A stretch of 21,707 nt of DNA from NCBI GenBank assembly GCA_007280825.1, contig QYQI01000122.1, positions 1-21,707 on the forward strand. The letters are read 5' to 3'. This stretch comes from Ignavibacteriales bacterium (lineage in GTDB: Bacteria; Bacteroidota; Ignavibacteria; Ignavibacteriales; Melioribacteraceae). Shown piece by piece: positions 1 to 9,098 of this stretch. The notes beneath the pieces are model-generated. The model was not told where the DNA came from. It made no database searches and saw only the letters and a program-made list of their open reading frames with translations. The stretch's first letter is position 1. Every line of letters begins with the position of its first letter. Position numbers and translations under genes: made by a program.

Positions 1-1207
1 ACCAAGAACTTTCTGGGACAATTTTTCGTTTTTATCCTCCAGCATTAATGTGAACGATAATTTATCTATTACCGGACCGCTTGGGCTTTATTCTTTCAAT
101 CCAGTTGAAGGACATACTTTAAATTACGGCGCAAGTATTTCTCAAGCAGCAGATAAAAGACTTAATTCCCGAATTGATTTTTCATACGGATTCAGTGATC
201 AAATATTTAAAACAGATTTTTCTTCAACTTATTTTATGGGTGAATATAGGACTAACTCGATTTCCGTAAATGCATTCACAAAATTAACAGAGCTTTTTGG
301 TGAATCAATCCGTTATAATAAACTTACTTCTACTCTTTCAAATCTTTTTGGTAAATATGATTTCAAAGATTACTACTACACAAAAGGATTTTCTATAAAA
401 CTATGGAGTGAAGTTTTTCCAGTGTTAAGATTGTCTTTAGGATTACTTAATCGGACAGATAACAATGCTTACAACAATTCCGATTTTTCAATTTTTAATA
501 AAGGGAAAAAATACAATACTAATAAAATAATTTATGAAACAAGGATAAACGCTTTTACTGCCGGATTTCAACTCGACTTCCGAAAATATATTGAAGACGG
601 ATATTTTAGAAGAAGAACATCACAAGGAAGGTTTACGGCTATTCTTTCCGGCGAAATGCTTTTAAGTAATACCGGTACACTGAATAGTGGTCTCGATTTC
701 CAATCATACAAACTAACACTAAGCGGTTTTGTACCAACATTCAAATCAGCAAATATGAACTTTGTGCTGAATGGAATTTACTCTGACGGGCCGGTTCCAT
801 TTCAAATGATGTATGCGTTACCGGGAAACATTGAAAGCGCAAGTCAATCTTATACCATGAGAACTTTAAGAATTGGAGAAGTTTTCGGCGATAGAGTTTT
901 AGCTCTTACGATCGAACATAATTTTAACGACGAAATTTTTAGGATGCTTAATCTTTCATTTTTAATAAACTTACAAATTAATTTAAGTATGCATTTCAAT
1001 GCTGTGTTGCTTGAGATTTCTCCAAGAAGTAAATCAATATTTCCAACTGGAGCTGTTTCACTTTTCAACGAGTTTAAATCTCCTTTTTATGAAATTGGTT
1101 TTGGAATAGGGCAAGCGCTCTTCCCCTTCCGGTTAGAATTTACTTGGAAACTAAATTATCTTGGAATAAATAATTTTGTTTTTGGAATAAATACGCCTTT
1201 ACTTTAA
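1..1207 (+). CDS. Outer-membrane beta-barrel protein, C-terminal part (DUF5686-like), 5' truncated by window edge
   Basis: The reading frame is open from base 2 with no stop, so the gene begins outside the window; the GTG at 50 is probably only an internal Val codon. About 400 residues are visible. They consist of alternating short amphipathic strands rich in aromatic residues and Asn/Gly turns, as in an outer-membrane barrel. The last third (GDRVLALTIEHNF, then FYEIGFGIG and PFRLEFTWKL) resembles the C-terminal barrel of the Bacteroidota DUF5686 family, which usually carries an N-terminal carboxypeptidase-like regulatory domain that would lie upstream. The substrate is unknown. The gene ends 15 bp before the GH13 gene on the same strand, so co-transcription is likely. 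I am sure of a coding barrel and less sure of the family name. Confidence 0.65.
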   Translation, partial: PRTFWDNFSFLSSSINVNDNLSITGPLGLYSFNPVEGHTLNYGASISQAADKRLNSRIDFSYGFSDQIFKTDFSSTYFMGEYRTNSISVNAFTKLTELFGESIRYNKLTSTLSNLFGKYDFKDYYYTKGFSIKLWSEVFPVLRLSLGLLNRTDNNAYNNSDFSIFNKGKKYNTNKIIYETRINAFTAGFQLDFRKYIEDGYFRRRTSQGRFTAILSGEMLLSNTGTLNSGLDFQSYKLTLSGFVPTFKSANMNFVLNGIYSDGPVPFQMMYALPGNIESASQSYTMRTLRIGEVFGDRVLALTIEHNFNDEIFRMLNLSFLINLQINLSMHFNAVLLEISPRSKSIFPTGAVSLFNEFKSPFYEIGFGIGQALFPFRLEFTWKLNYLGINNFVFGINTPLL

Positions 1208-1222
1208 CTGCTTAGGATAAAA

Positions 1223-3058
1223 ATGAAAAAATATTTTCTAATTATCGCCGCGTTAATAATTTCCACTAACGTCACCGCTCAAGAAATTGTTATTAATAAA
1301 ATTGAACCGCCCAACTGGTGGGCGGGAATGAAGACAAATAAGATCCAATTGATGATCTATGGAAAAAACTTAAATAATATTTCGGCTGAGTTTAATAATA
1401 GAAACATCAAAGTTGTTCGTGTGAATAAAATTGCAAATCCCGATTACGCTTTCATAGATATTGAGATTAAAAACGATATCATACCAAACGATTATGAACT
1501 AACTCTATCACGCGGAAAAGAAAAAACATCCGTCAAATTTCCAATTCTCAAAAGAGAAAAAGATAAAAACCGTTTTCAAGGATTTTCTTCCGATGATATA
1601 ATTTATTTGATTATGCCGGATCGATTCGTGAATGGAGATCCCTCAAATGATTCCATTCCGGGATATTCGGATTATATGAATAAAATTCCGGGACAAAATC
1701 GAGCTGGTGGAGATATTCAAGGAATGATTGATAAGCTTGATTATTTAAAAGACCTTGGTATTACAACAATTTGGTCTACTCCGCTTGTAGAGAATAACAC
1801 CTTTCGTTCATACCATGGTTATGCCGCAACTGATTTTTACAAAATTGATCCGCGGCTTGGAACTAACGATCTCTACAAAAAATTTGTGGATGGAGCTCAC
1901 CAGCATGATATTAAAATAATTCTTGACCATGTTTCAAATCATTTTAGCGATGATCATGTCTGGATGAAAAATCCGCCAACACCTAATTGGACAAATGGAA
2001 CTAAAGAAAATCATCTCAATGCAAATCACAATAAAATGATTTTTACGGATATTCATGCCGATAGCGCAACAATAAAACAAGTTGAGCGCGGATGGTTTGT
2101 TGATTCAATGCCGGATTTAAATCAAGAGAATCTGTTTATCGCAAATTATATTATTCAAAACACAATTTGGTGGATTGAATATGCAGGTATTGATGGAATC
2201 CGGGAAGATACATATCCATATAACAATCAAAAATTTATGGCTCGATGGGGTAAAATATTGCTCGATGAATTTCCGACTATTAATATAGTTGGTGAAGTTA
2301 TGACAGGTGAAACAGATTTTCTTGCCGGTTACCAGAAAGATACTTTTCTACCCAGAGGATTTAATTCATATTTACCGGCATTAACAGATTTTGCTTTACG
2401 TGATGTACTAATCAGTTACTTACAAGATCGGAACAATCTTTATAATATTTTCAACGTTTTAGCAAAAGATTTTTTATATAAATATCCGGACAACTTGGTT
2501 ACATTTGCCGATAACCATGATCTTACACGTGTCATGTTCTATGCAAAAGGAAATATTGCCAAGGCGCAAATTGTTTATACAATTCTTTTAACAACAAGGG
2601 GTATTCCACAAATATTTTACGGATCGGAGATTGGTATAGTCGGCGGGGAAGGTGACGGGAATTTACGCGCTCCATTCCCCGGAGGATTTCCAAACGATAA
2701 ACGCGATGCATTTACTTCAGCCGGCAGAACAAAAGAAGAAAATGATATTTTTAATTTTTTGAGAGAACTGATTCATCTTAGAAATAAATATCCGGCTCTA
2801 TCGGAGGGTAAATTAATTCACTTTCCACCAGTTAATGATTCATATGTTTATTTTAGAACACTTGGAAAAGAAAAATTTATGATTGTTATTAATAATTCAT
2901 CTAAGATAAACGATGTAAGTTTGAAAATGATGGCAAACTTGATTACCGAAAAATCAAAAATTATTAATGTAAGAAGCGGTGAAGAAATAAACCTCGCCCC
3001 GGATTTATTGTTAAAGATTGCCGGAACACGTGCAGAGATTTTTAAGATTGTAGAATAA
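1223..3058 (+). CDS. Secreted GH13 alpha-amylase family enzyme, SusA/neopullulanase-cyclomaltodextrinase type
   Basis: A 611-residue periplasmic glycoside hydrolase predicted to cut alpha-1,4 glucans such as maltooligosaccharides, cyclodextrins or pullulan. Residues 1-19 are a signal peptide (cleavage near NVTA-Q). An N-terminal beta-sandwich domain (about 20-115, including the PPNWWAGM stretch) matches the cyclomaltodextrinase N domain. The TIM barrel follows with all GH13 regions: region I DHVSNH at 235-240, nucleophile Asp329 in GIREDTYPY, acid/base Glu358 in VGEVM, and the third acid in DNHD at 430-433. A C-terminal beta domain ends the protein. Length and architecture match B. thetaiotaomicron SusA (about 617 aa). 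An AGGA ribosome site sits 5 nt before the ATG. Unlike a sus locus, no SusC/SusD pair is seen nearby; the neighbour is an outer-membrane barrel gene. Exact substrate is not readable from sequence. Confidence 0.88.
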   Translation: MKKYFLIIAALIISTNVTAQEIVINKIEPPNWWAGMKTNKIQLMIYGKNLNNISAEFNNRNIKVVRVNKIANPDYAFIDIEIKNDIIPNDYELTLSRGKEKTSVKFPILKREKDKNRFQGFSSDDIIYLIMPDRFVNGDPSNDSIPGYSDYMNKIPGQNRAGGDIQGMIDKLDYLKDLGITTIWSTPLVENNTFRSYHGYAATDFYKIDPRLGTNDLYKKFVDGAHQHDIKIILDHVSNHFSDDHVWMKNPPTPNWTNGTKENHLNANHNKMIFTDIHADSATIKQVERGWFVDSMPDLNQENLFIANYIIQNTIWWIEYAGIDGIREDTYPYNNQKFMARWGKILLDEFPTINIVGEVMTGETDFLAGYQKDTFLPRGFNSYLPALTDFALRDVLISYLQDRNNLYNIFNVLAKDFLYKYPDNLVTFADNHDLTRVMFYAKGNIAKAQIVYTILLTTRGIPQIFYGSEIGIVGGEGDGNLRAPFPGGFPNDKRDAFTSAGRTKEENDIFNFLRELIHLRNKYPALSEGKLIHFPPVNDSYVYFRTLGKEKFMIVINNSSKINDVSLKMMANLITEKSKIINVRSGEEINLAPDLLLKIAGTRAEIFKIVE

Positions 3059-3146
3059 TAATGAGACAATTAACTTAATACTACCACTACAAAGCCGGTT
3101 GCCGCTATAAATACACAATCTCTTAATAAATAAAGGTTTCTCTAAT

Positions 3147-3175
3147 TTGCTGAGAATTCTTTATATTTCTATTGT
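3147..3175 (+). promoter_or_regulatory. Candidate promoter of the PAS-GAF histidine kinase
   Basis: TTGCTG (3147-3152) and TATTGT (3170-3175) are separated by 17 bp, a weak sigma-70-like pair, 36 nt before the kinase ATG. The match is partial and the region is AT-rich, so chance is possible. No terminator was seen between the GH13 gene and this site. Confidence 0.25.
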
Positions 3176-3211
3176 AATGAATCCTCAAAACGAATATTGT
3201 TAAGGATTATT

Positions 3212-5662
3212 ATGTTAAACAAAAGAAATGAAGTGCAAAAAGAAAAAAGTAAACTCAAGAAAAAAAATAAATCCAGCCGGAAACTACTATCTAAAACTCC
3301 AACCAAAAAAAATATAGATGAGAATAATGCTTTATTTGAAACGATTTTTAAAAATGCTGAATTTGGAATTGTATTAGGAAATTTCCAAGGCAAATTATTA
3401 CGTGTTAATTCAACACTCGTTAAAATGCTCGGGTATTCTGAAAAGGAATTCCTAAATTTAACAATCAAAGATATAACTCATCCTCACGATTATAAAACCG
3501 ATCAAAAATTATTCAATGAAATCATTACTGGGAAACGAAAGAGCTATAAGATTGAAAAAAGATACATCACAAAAGATGGGAAAGTCAAACACGGAAAATT
3601 AACTGTATCTCAAGTTGATAATAACAAAAGCGATGTAAAATGTTTTATTGCACTAGTTGAAGATCTTTCAGAACATAAACAAGCAATAGAGAATCTTTTA
3701 TCCCAACAAAATTTGTTGGTAACGCTCTTAGATAATATTCCGGACAGCATATACTTCAAGGATTTGAACAGCAGGTTTATAAAAATAAACAAAGCATGTG
3801 CGATGAAACAAGGAGTATCAAAACCGGAATTACTGATTGGGAAAACAGACGCTGATTCATTCGGTTCTGAACATACTTTTAATGCTTTTGCAGATGAACA
3901 ACAAATTATTAAAACCGGTAGACCAATTATTGCTAAGGAAGAAAGAGAAGACTGGCCCGATGGAAGAACAACTTGGGCATCTACAACTAAAATGCCGCTT
4001 AACGATTCGAATGGGAAAATTATTGGAACGTTTGGAATTTCGCGGGATATAACTCAAATAAAAGAGGGTCAAGATTCAGTAAAAGAAAGCGAACTGTTAT
4101 ACCGCTCACTCTTTGAAAGTTCAGATGAAGGAATGTTTTTCACTTCCGAAAATATTATACTTGATTGTAATCAAGCTGTATTGGATATTTTTAAATGTGA
4201 TCGAAGTTTTATTGTCGGTCATCCGCCATCCGATTTTTCCCCGGAAGTTCAACCCGACGGACGTAATTCTTATGAATCTGCCGTTGATAAAATTAGCAAG
4301 GCTTTCAATGGAGATCCTCAGCGTTTCAATTGGCAGCACAAAAGACCAAACGGGACTCTGATTGACTGTGAGATTTCACTAAAAGTAATTATTATCGGCG
4401 GTAAAGAGCTTATTCAAGCAACTATGCGAGATCTTACGGAGAAAATGCGCGCAGATAAAATTAGGAATGCTCTCTTCGAAATTTCTGAAGCCGCTTACAC
4501 TGCTTCCGATATGTACACTCTCTATAAAAGAATTCACGAAGAGATTGGCAAATTGATGTCTGTGAAAAATATTTATATCGCTCTATACGATGAGAAAGCA
4601 GATATGATTTCATTTCCATATTTTGTTGATGAATTCGATCCGCCGCAACCGCCCAAAAAACCTGGTAAAGGTTTAACCGAATATATCTTACGGAAAGGCG
4701 AAGCTTGTCTCATTACTCCACAGAGAGATTTAGAACTTAGAAAAACCGGCGAGACTGAATTGATCGGTGCGCCTTCTGCAATTTGGTTAGGTGTACCTCT
4801 AAAGCTTAGCGGAAAAACCATAGGTGTTTTGGTTGTTCAAGATTATGAAAATGAAAAAGCATACGGTGAAGACGAAATGCAATTGTTAACATTCGTTGCA
4901 GAACAGATTGCTCAAGTAATTGAAAGAAAAAGAAATTCTGATGCAGTTAAAAAATATACAGAGGAATTAAAGCAACTCAATTCGACTAAAGATAAATTTT
5001 TCTCGATCATAGCACATGATCTTAAGAACCCGTTTATTACAATTCTTGGTTTCTCAGAGTTACTTCATACAGATTATGCAGAACTTAGTGATGAAGAACG
5101 TCTTTTCTATATAGACGAAATGAAAAAATCCGCAGAAATTTCGCATAGTCTCCTTCAGAACTTATTGCTATGGTCACGCTCACAAACCGGACATATTGAG
5201 TTCAACCCTCAAAAACTTAATTTTCATAATATTGTTCATGATAATATTGACCTTCTTAATGCAACTGCGGAAAGAAAACAGATTCAGATCACTCACAATA
5301 TTCCTGATGATATAATTCTTTTTGCAGATGAAGATATGCTCAACAGCATTCTCCGGAATTTGCTAACGAATGCTTTTAAGTTTACCGAAAAGGGCGGCAA
5401 AGTTGAAATTATTGCAGTCAGAAAAAATGGTTTTATTGAAATTATTGTTTCAGATACTGGCGTTGGAATGAGTGAATCCGTTAGAAAAAATTTATTTAAG
5501 CTTGATGCCACTCATTCTACTTCGGGAACAGAAAATGAAGCCGGAACCGGTTTAGGTTTAATTCTCTGCAAAGAATTTATCGAAAAGAACGGTGGTACTA
5601 TTAGTGTTGAAAGCGAATTAGGCAAAGGCAGCAAATTTATATTTTCATTACCGGCAGATTAA
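3212..5662 (+). CDS. Soluble sensor histidine kinase, PAS-PAS-PAS-GAF-HisKA-HATPase
   Basis: I chose the ATG at 3212 over an in-frame TTG at 3197 because AAGGA (3202-3206) lies 5 nt before it; the product is 816 residues. After a Lys-rich N-terminus come three PAS domains (about 36-160, 167-290 and 298-412), a GAF domain (about 420-575) and a kinase core. His602 in IIAHDLKNP is the phospho-acceptor. The ATPase shows the N box with Asn720, G1 DTGVG from Asp748, and G2 GTGLGL at 778-783. There is no signal peptide, no membrane segment and no receiver domain, so this is a cytoplasmic kinase that must pass phosphate to a response regulator encoded elsewhere. No regulator gene is adjacent (an orphan kinase). 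The signal is unknown; the PAS/GAF array suggests redox, gas or small-ligand sensing, which is inference. Confidence 0.92.
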   Translation: MLNKRNEVQKEKSKLKKKNKSSRKLLSKTPTKKNIDENNALFETIFKNAEFGIVLGNFQGKLLRVNSTLVKMLGYSEKEFLNLTIKDITHPHDYKTDQKLFNEIITGKRKSYKIEKRYITKDGKVKHGKLTVSQVDNNKSDVKCFIALVEDLSEHKQAIENLLSQQNLLVTLLDNIPDSIYFKDLNSRFIKINKACAMKQGVSKPELLIGKTDADSFGSEHTFNAFADEQQIIKTGRPIIAKEEREDWPDGRTTWASTTKMPLNDSNGKIIGTFGISRDITQIKEGQDSVKESELLYRSLFESSDEGMFFTSENIILDCNQAVLDIFKCDRSFIVGHPPSDFSPEVQPDGRNSYESAVDKISKAFNGDPQRFNWQHKRPNGTLIDCEISLKVIIIGGKELIQATMRDLTEKMRADKIRNALFEISEAAYTASDMYTLYKRIHEEIGKLMSVKNIYIALYDEKADMISFPYFVDEFDPPQPPKKPGKGLTEYILRKGEACLITPQRDLELRKTGETELIGAPSAIWLGVPLKLSGKTIGVLVVQDYENEKAYGEDEMQLLTFVAEQIAQVIERKRNSDAVKKYTEELKQLNSTKDKFFSIIAHDLKNPFITILGFSELLHTDYAELSDEERLFYIDEMKKSAEISHSLLQNLLLWSRSQTGHIEFNPQKLNFHNIVHDNIDLLNATAERKQIQITHNIPDDIILFADEDMLNSILRNLLTNAFKFTEKGGKVEIIAVRKNGFIEIIVSDTGVGMSESVRKNLFKLDATHSTSGTENEAGTGLGLILCKEFIEKNGGTISVESELGKGSKFIFSLPAD

Positions 5663-5682
5663 ATACTTCTATATAAAATATT

Positions 5683-5718
5683 CTACTTTCAAACCTTTTT
5701 TGAATTTGAAAGTAGTTT
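5683..5718 (+). terminator. Candidate terminator after the histidine kinase
   Basis: A perfect 11-bp inverted repeat, CTACTTTCAAA (5683-5693) and TTTGAAAGTAG (5705-5715), with an 11-nt T-rich loop, starts 21 nt after the kinase stop and is followed by TTTAT. The stem is AT-rich and the trailing T run is short, so it is a weak intrinsic terminator at best. The symmetry means it could also act on the convergent transcript of the Wzi-like gene. The remaining bases up to 5929 show nothing further that I can support. Confidence 0.45.
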
Positions 5719-5929
5719 ATCGTAAAAACATTTCTTGTTTTAAATACACCTAGTATTTTCAGCTGCTGAGAAAGGAAAGTAAATATGAAAGGAACAACTT
5801 TTACTATTACATTCTCAAATTAGTTTTAATAACAAATTACATCCTATCATCGCTACAAGTCTTGCGAAATTAGAATTTTAATTAAAGAATTCTTACGCAA
5901 AGGTCAGGCAAACAAAAATTCCTACAAAA

Positions 5930-7630
5930 CTACAATTCAAAGGTCAGTTTCAAATAACCATAACTGGAATTAGTTGATATCTCCCGTGAAATATTTTTAT
6001 TCATGATCTCGCGGTAGAAAAGATCAAAAATAAAATTGCGGAACGGTTCATATCTAACATTAAAAATAAAAATATTTTGATTGATCCTTTCACCGTCCAA
6101 AAATTCAATGTGTATAGGGTCATCAATATCCCGATGGGCAACAAAGGCATCTCCGCCCGCATTAAAAACCAAATTCCCTTGCGAATCGTAAATGTTTTGT
6201 CCGTGACGAATGTATTGGTAATCAAAATTAAACCTGATCTTTTCATTAAAATTATATGCAATACGCATAAAAATTTGATCCGAGTTCGGACCGATATTGT
6301 GACCGAGTAATTGACCGAATGCAGTATAAGTGTCTTTGGGATTATCGTGGGAATAAACATACGGTCGAATTCTAGTATACTCAAAAACAAGAGAGAGATC
6401 GTCTATAGAGAAAGGTGAATACCAAAACGCACCAATCTGATATCCGGTTTTATTTATATAATTAGAAAGGTCTTGTAAATTGCCTAACGGATCGTCGTCC
6501 AAGAAAAATGTAAACTGAAATTCCAAATTCTTGAAACAATTTGTCTGCAAATCCAGCCAGAGAACTCCGTTATCTCTGTCCTGCAGAGACATCTCTTCAA
6601 ATTTGTAGAATGCAAGAGGATTTAAGTAAGCTAAGTCTAATCCTCTTCCGGAGTAGATCACACCTTCGCCGAGTCCAAAATCTAAAAGATTTTTGAAGTG
6701 AAGTTTGAAGCGGTTCAACGCAATTAACTTTGTAAAATCTTTAGAACGGTCTGCATTGAACTCGCCTACAGTTGAAGCATGAAGAGAAGTAAAACTAAAA
6801 ATTCCATAATTAAAATTAATTCTAAAAAAATCGAGCAGGGGATGATCTCCCGATAAAACAAATTTACTTTCGTAACCATAACCTAATTTGATTTTCTCCC
6901 GTCCAATTTGGAATGCAAGCGACATATCTTTTACGGGTTCGGAATAATAACGCAAGTAACCTTCCGTAAAATCATAGTTGCTGATATTTTCAATATTCTC
7001 AATATATTTGAAATTATATTTAAGACGCGGATCAAGTATTGGTGCAAAATCTGGCGATCCGCTTACCCCGCCCTTTTGAACAGTTAAACTGTAACCGAGT
7101 TTATCGAACAAAGTTCCTCTGAAACGGAAACCGATATCGTACAACTCTGCATTTGTAATTTTCGGTTTGAAACTTTGTCCGTACATTGCTCTACCGAGAA
7201 CATTCAAATAAAAATTTACATCGTCATTACGGAACGCATAAACGTATCTCATTTTATCTGAAATAAAATCAGTTCCGTTTTTTGAAAATCCGGCTTGTTC
7301 TCCAAAAAGCTGATATGTATTTGTGCTGTCAGCTAAGTCATCATAAAATTCATTTTGAAATTTCTTGAGTATTTTTTTCTCGGTAACGCTTAAACCATTT
7401 GATAAGGAATCAATGCATTCTAGATTTTTTCTTATTTCTGCACGCGACATGTTCGGGCTGTCATCGTGAATATTTACAGGCAAGTTTTTAACCTTCATCT
7501 CTTTTAGAAAAGTATAAACTTGATGATCAAGCGGAACATTTTCTTGCTGGGGAAAAGTGTAAGTAGTAAGTAGTAAGAAGTAAGAAGTAAGTAAAAAGGC
7601 GAGAAATATTTTAACATTATTTATTTTCAT
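5930..7630 (-). CDS. Outer-membrane beta-barrel protein, Wzi capsule-assembly-like family
   Basis: A 566-residue secreted protein. Residues 1-28 form a signal peptide whose hydrophobic part (LTSYFLLLTTYTF) is encoded by a heptanucleotide tandem repeat. A helical stretch with SRAEIRKNLECI near 65-75 precedes a long barrel. The barrel contains family-type landmarks: RAMYGQ, a GREKIKLGYG strand, LSGDHPLLDFFRINF, and AYLNPLAFYKFEE followed by DNGVLWLDL; it closes with YGYLKLTFEL. These resemble proteins annotated as Wzi, an outer-membrane lectin that anchors capsule polysaccharide in E. coli; in this lineage many such proteins exist without a capsule locus, so the function is only suggested. Its ATG follows the stop of the upstream MFS transporter gene by 2 bp, so the two are very likely translated from one mRNA. 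No strong ribosome site is visible. Confidence 0.7.
   Translation of the reverse strand: MKINNVKIFLAFLLTSYFLLLTTYTFPQQENVPLDHQVYTFLKEMKVKNLPVNIHDDSPNMSRAEIRKNLECIDSLSNGLSVTEKKILKKFQNEFYDDLADSTNTYQLFGEQAGFSKNGTDFISDKMRYVYAFRNDDVNFYLNVLGRAMYGQSFKPKITNAELYDIGFRFRGTLFDKLGYSLTVQKGGVSGSPDFAPILDPRLKYNFKYIENIENISNYDFTEGYLRYYSEPVKDMSLAFQIGREKIKLGYGYESKFVLSGDHPLLDFFRINFNYGIFSFTSLHASTVGEFNADRSKDFTKLIALNRFKLHFKNLLDFGLGEGVIYSGRGLDLAYLNPLAFYKFEEMSLQDRDNGVLWLDLQTNCFKNLEFQFTFFLDDDPLGNLQDLSNYINKTGYQIGAFWYSPFSIDDLSLVFEYTRIRPYVYSHDNPKDTYTAFGQLLGHNIGPNSDQIFMRIAYNFNEKIRFNFDYQYIRHGQNIYDSQGNLVFNAGGDAFVAHRDIDDPIHIEFLDGERINQNIFIFNVRYEPFRNFIFDLFYREIMNKNISREISTNSSYGYLKLTFEL
7563..7597. repeat. Heptanucleotide tandem repeat inside the Wzi-like signal-peptide coding region
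   Basis: On the plus strand the units are GTAGTAA, GTAGTAA, GAAGTAA, GAAGTAA and a degenerate GTAAAAA, five contiguous heptamers at codons 12-23 of the minus-strand gene. Because 7 is not a multiple of 3, gain or loss of one unit would shift the reading frame just after the start codon. Confidence 0.85.
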
Positions 7631-7632
7631 GA

Positions 7633-8937
7633 TTAAGCATCAACTGTTTTAGGTGCAAGAAATTTATTAAACAAAAGTAATCCAATAATTGTAGCAACAC
7701 CAATCGAAGCAAAAACTAACCATAGTATAGTTGGATTATGCAAATTATCTACAAAATGAACATACAACTTTGCGCCGAGTATTCCGCCGATTCCGCTTCC
7801 TATCACTCCATATAAAAATGAATAGCCGAGATAAAGTGCTTTCTTATCTTCCGGTGCAATCAATCCGACATAACTAATAAACTTTGGATGAGCGGTCATT
7901 TCACCGATAGAAAAAATAAAAATACCGGCAATAAAAACGAACGGATGAGTTGATATTGCAAGTATTGCAATGCCTATAGTTCCTAAAACGATTCCGGTGA
8001 TCATTGTAGGCAGCGCTTTTGTGTTCTTCACAATTTTTGAAATGAGAAGTTGAAGAAGAATTATCGTACCAGCATTAATAACAGTTACATGTTCAACATC
8101 AAATTTCCAATTTGGATTTGAAACGAATAAACCCAGAATAGAATTAACAAAATTGTTGATCGGAGTTTTATCTACATAATCTTTGAAATACCAGAGGACA
8201 GAATCGAACTGCTGGAAATATAAAATCCAGAAGCCGGAATAGATTACGATCATCAAAATGAATCTGAAATCTTTCAGAACAAGCGCTGCTTCAGTTAATA
8301 CTTGTGAAAGCGGTTTGGAATTTGCCGGTCTGCTTGGTTCTTTATAAACAAGAAGATTTAAAAGAAGAAGCGAGCCTGTTCCCACAGCAGCCATAACAAA
8401 TACATACGAGTAAGAAATTTGTTTTAACATCGGCACGAGTATTAACGGAAAAATGAATGCGCCGAGATTAATAGACCAATAATAAATTCCGAATGCTAAA
8501 GTGGAATTAGTTTTATCCGTAACACGAGCAATCGTTCCGGAGATAATTGGTTTAAATGTACCTGCACCAACAACCATAAAGATCAAACTTGCGAAGACTA
8601 GAGAGTAAGTTGTAGCCATGCTTGTAAGAAAGTAACCAAAACTCATCACTACGAAAGCGAACATGAGTGTTTTACGGTAGCCAAATCTATCTGCAACTGC
8701 ACCGGAAAGAATTGGTAGAATATATAGAAGAGGTGTAATCGTGCTCTTGATTACACCAACACTTTGTTTGGAAAATCCAAGTCCGCCTTCTGTAGAACTC
8801 AAAACTAAATAAACCGAGAGTACCGACATAACTCCGTAATATGAACCCCTCTCAAAAAATTCCATTGTAATAACTGTCCAGAAATTTTTGGGGAAGGAGC
8901 GGAACATTGATTTTTTTACTTCTGCAGTTTCAGCCAT
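7633..8937 (-). CDS. MFS transporter of the POT/PTR (proton-dependent oligopeptide) family
   Basis: A 434-residue polytopic inner-membrane protein with about 12 hydrophobic segments. The first helix carries Glu26-Phe-Phe-Glu29-Arg30-Gly-Ser-Tyr33-Tyr34, the ExxERxxYY signature of proton-coupled POT transporters. A DRFGYRKT loop after helix 2-3 is the MFS motif A. The protein is a little shorter than many POT members and carries an extended extracellular loop around 245-280. Its likely role is proton-driven di/tripeptide uptake, but POT members can carry other substrates. The gene precedes the Wzi-like barrel gene by 2 bp, suggesting a shared transcript. No clear ribosome site precedes the ATG at 8937; the start is chosen for the sensible cytoplasmic N-terminus. 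The family assignment is strong, the substrate is inferred. Confidence 0.85.
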   Translation of the reverse strand: MAETAEVKKSMFRSFPKNFWTVITMEFFERGSYYGVMSVLSVYLVLSSTEGGLGFSKQSVGVIKSTITPLLYILPILSGAVADRFGYRKTLMFAFVVMSFGYFLTSMATTYSLVFASLIFMVVGAGTFKPIISGTIARVTDKTNSTLAFGIYYWSINLGAFIFPLILVPMLKQISYSYVFVMAAVGTGSLLLLNLLVYKEPSRPANSKPLSQVLTEAALVLKDFRFILMIVIYSGFWILYFQQFDSVLWYFKDYVDKTPINNFVNSILGLFVSNPNWKFDVEHVTVINAGTIILLQLLISKIVKNTKALPTMITGIVLGTIGIAILAISTHPFVFIAGIFIFSIGEMTAHPKFISYVGLIAPEDKKALYLGYSFLYGVIGSGIGGILGAKLYVHFVDNLHNPTILWLVFASIGVATIIGLLLFNKFLAPKTVDA

Positions 8938-9035
8938 TTGCAGCCCGGGTTTAGTTGTAGTTTGACTAATTATTGAATTTGCATCTATAAGTTAAAGCTA
9001 TATTTTGAAATTTGCTGAGGGGAAAAACAAAACAT

Positions 9036-9059
9036 GTTTGGTTGCTTGGATGTTTGGAT
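9036..9059. repeat. Octanucleotide tandem repeat upstream of the POT transporter
   Basis: Three contiguous units GTTTGGTT, GCTTGGAT and GTTTGGAT (consensus GYTTGGWT) lie about 100 bp upstream of the transporter start and 40 bp beyond the end of the restriction gene. Copy number could vary by slippage. The rest of 8938-9098 is AT-rich and shows no gene. Confidence 0.6.
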
Positions 9060-9098
9060 AGATGCTGTTGGATTTTTTTTATACTTATTATTTATCAG

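Noticed and set aside
1309..1328. GC-rich palindrome CCGCCC...GGGCGG early in the GH13 gene
   Set aside because: It encodes PPNWWAG, a conserved stretch of the family's N domain; the symmetry follows from codons and is not an inserted element.
5785..5823. A 12-codon open frame (MKGTTFTITFSN) with AAGGA 8 nt upstream
   Set aside because: Too short and without promoter, conservation or family evidence; one good ribosome-like word is expected by chance in 270 AT-rich bases.
5898..5947. Direct repeat CAAAGGTCAG at 5898-5907 and 5938-5947 around the end of the Wzi-like gene
   Set aside because: Only 10 bp, no extension on either side; probably chance.
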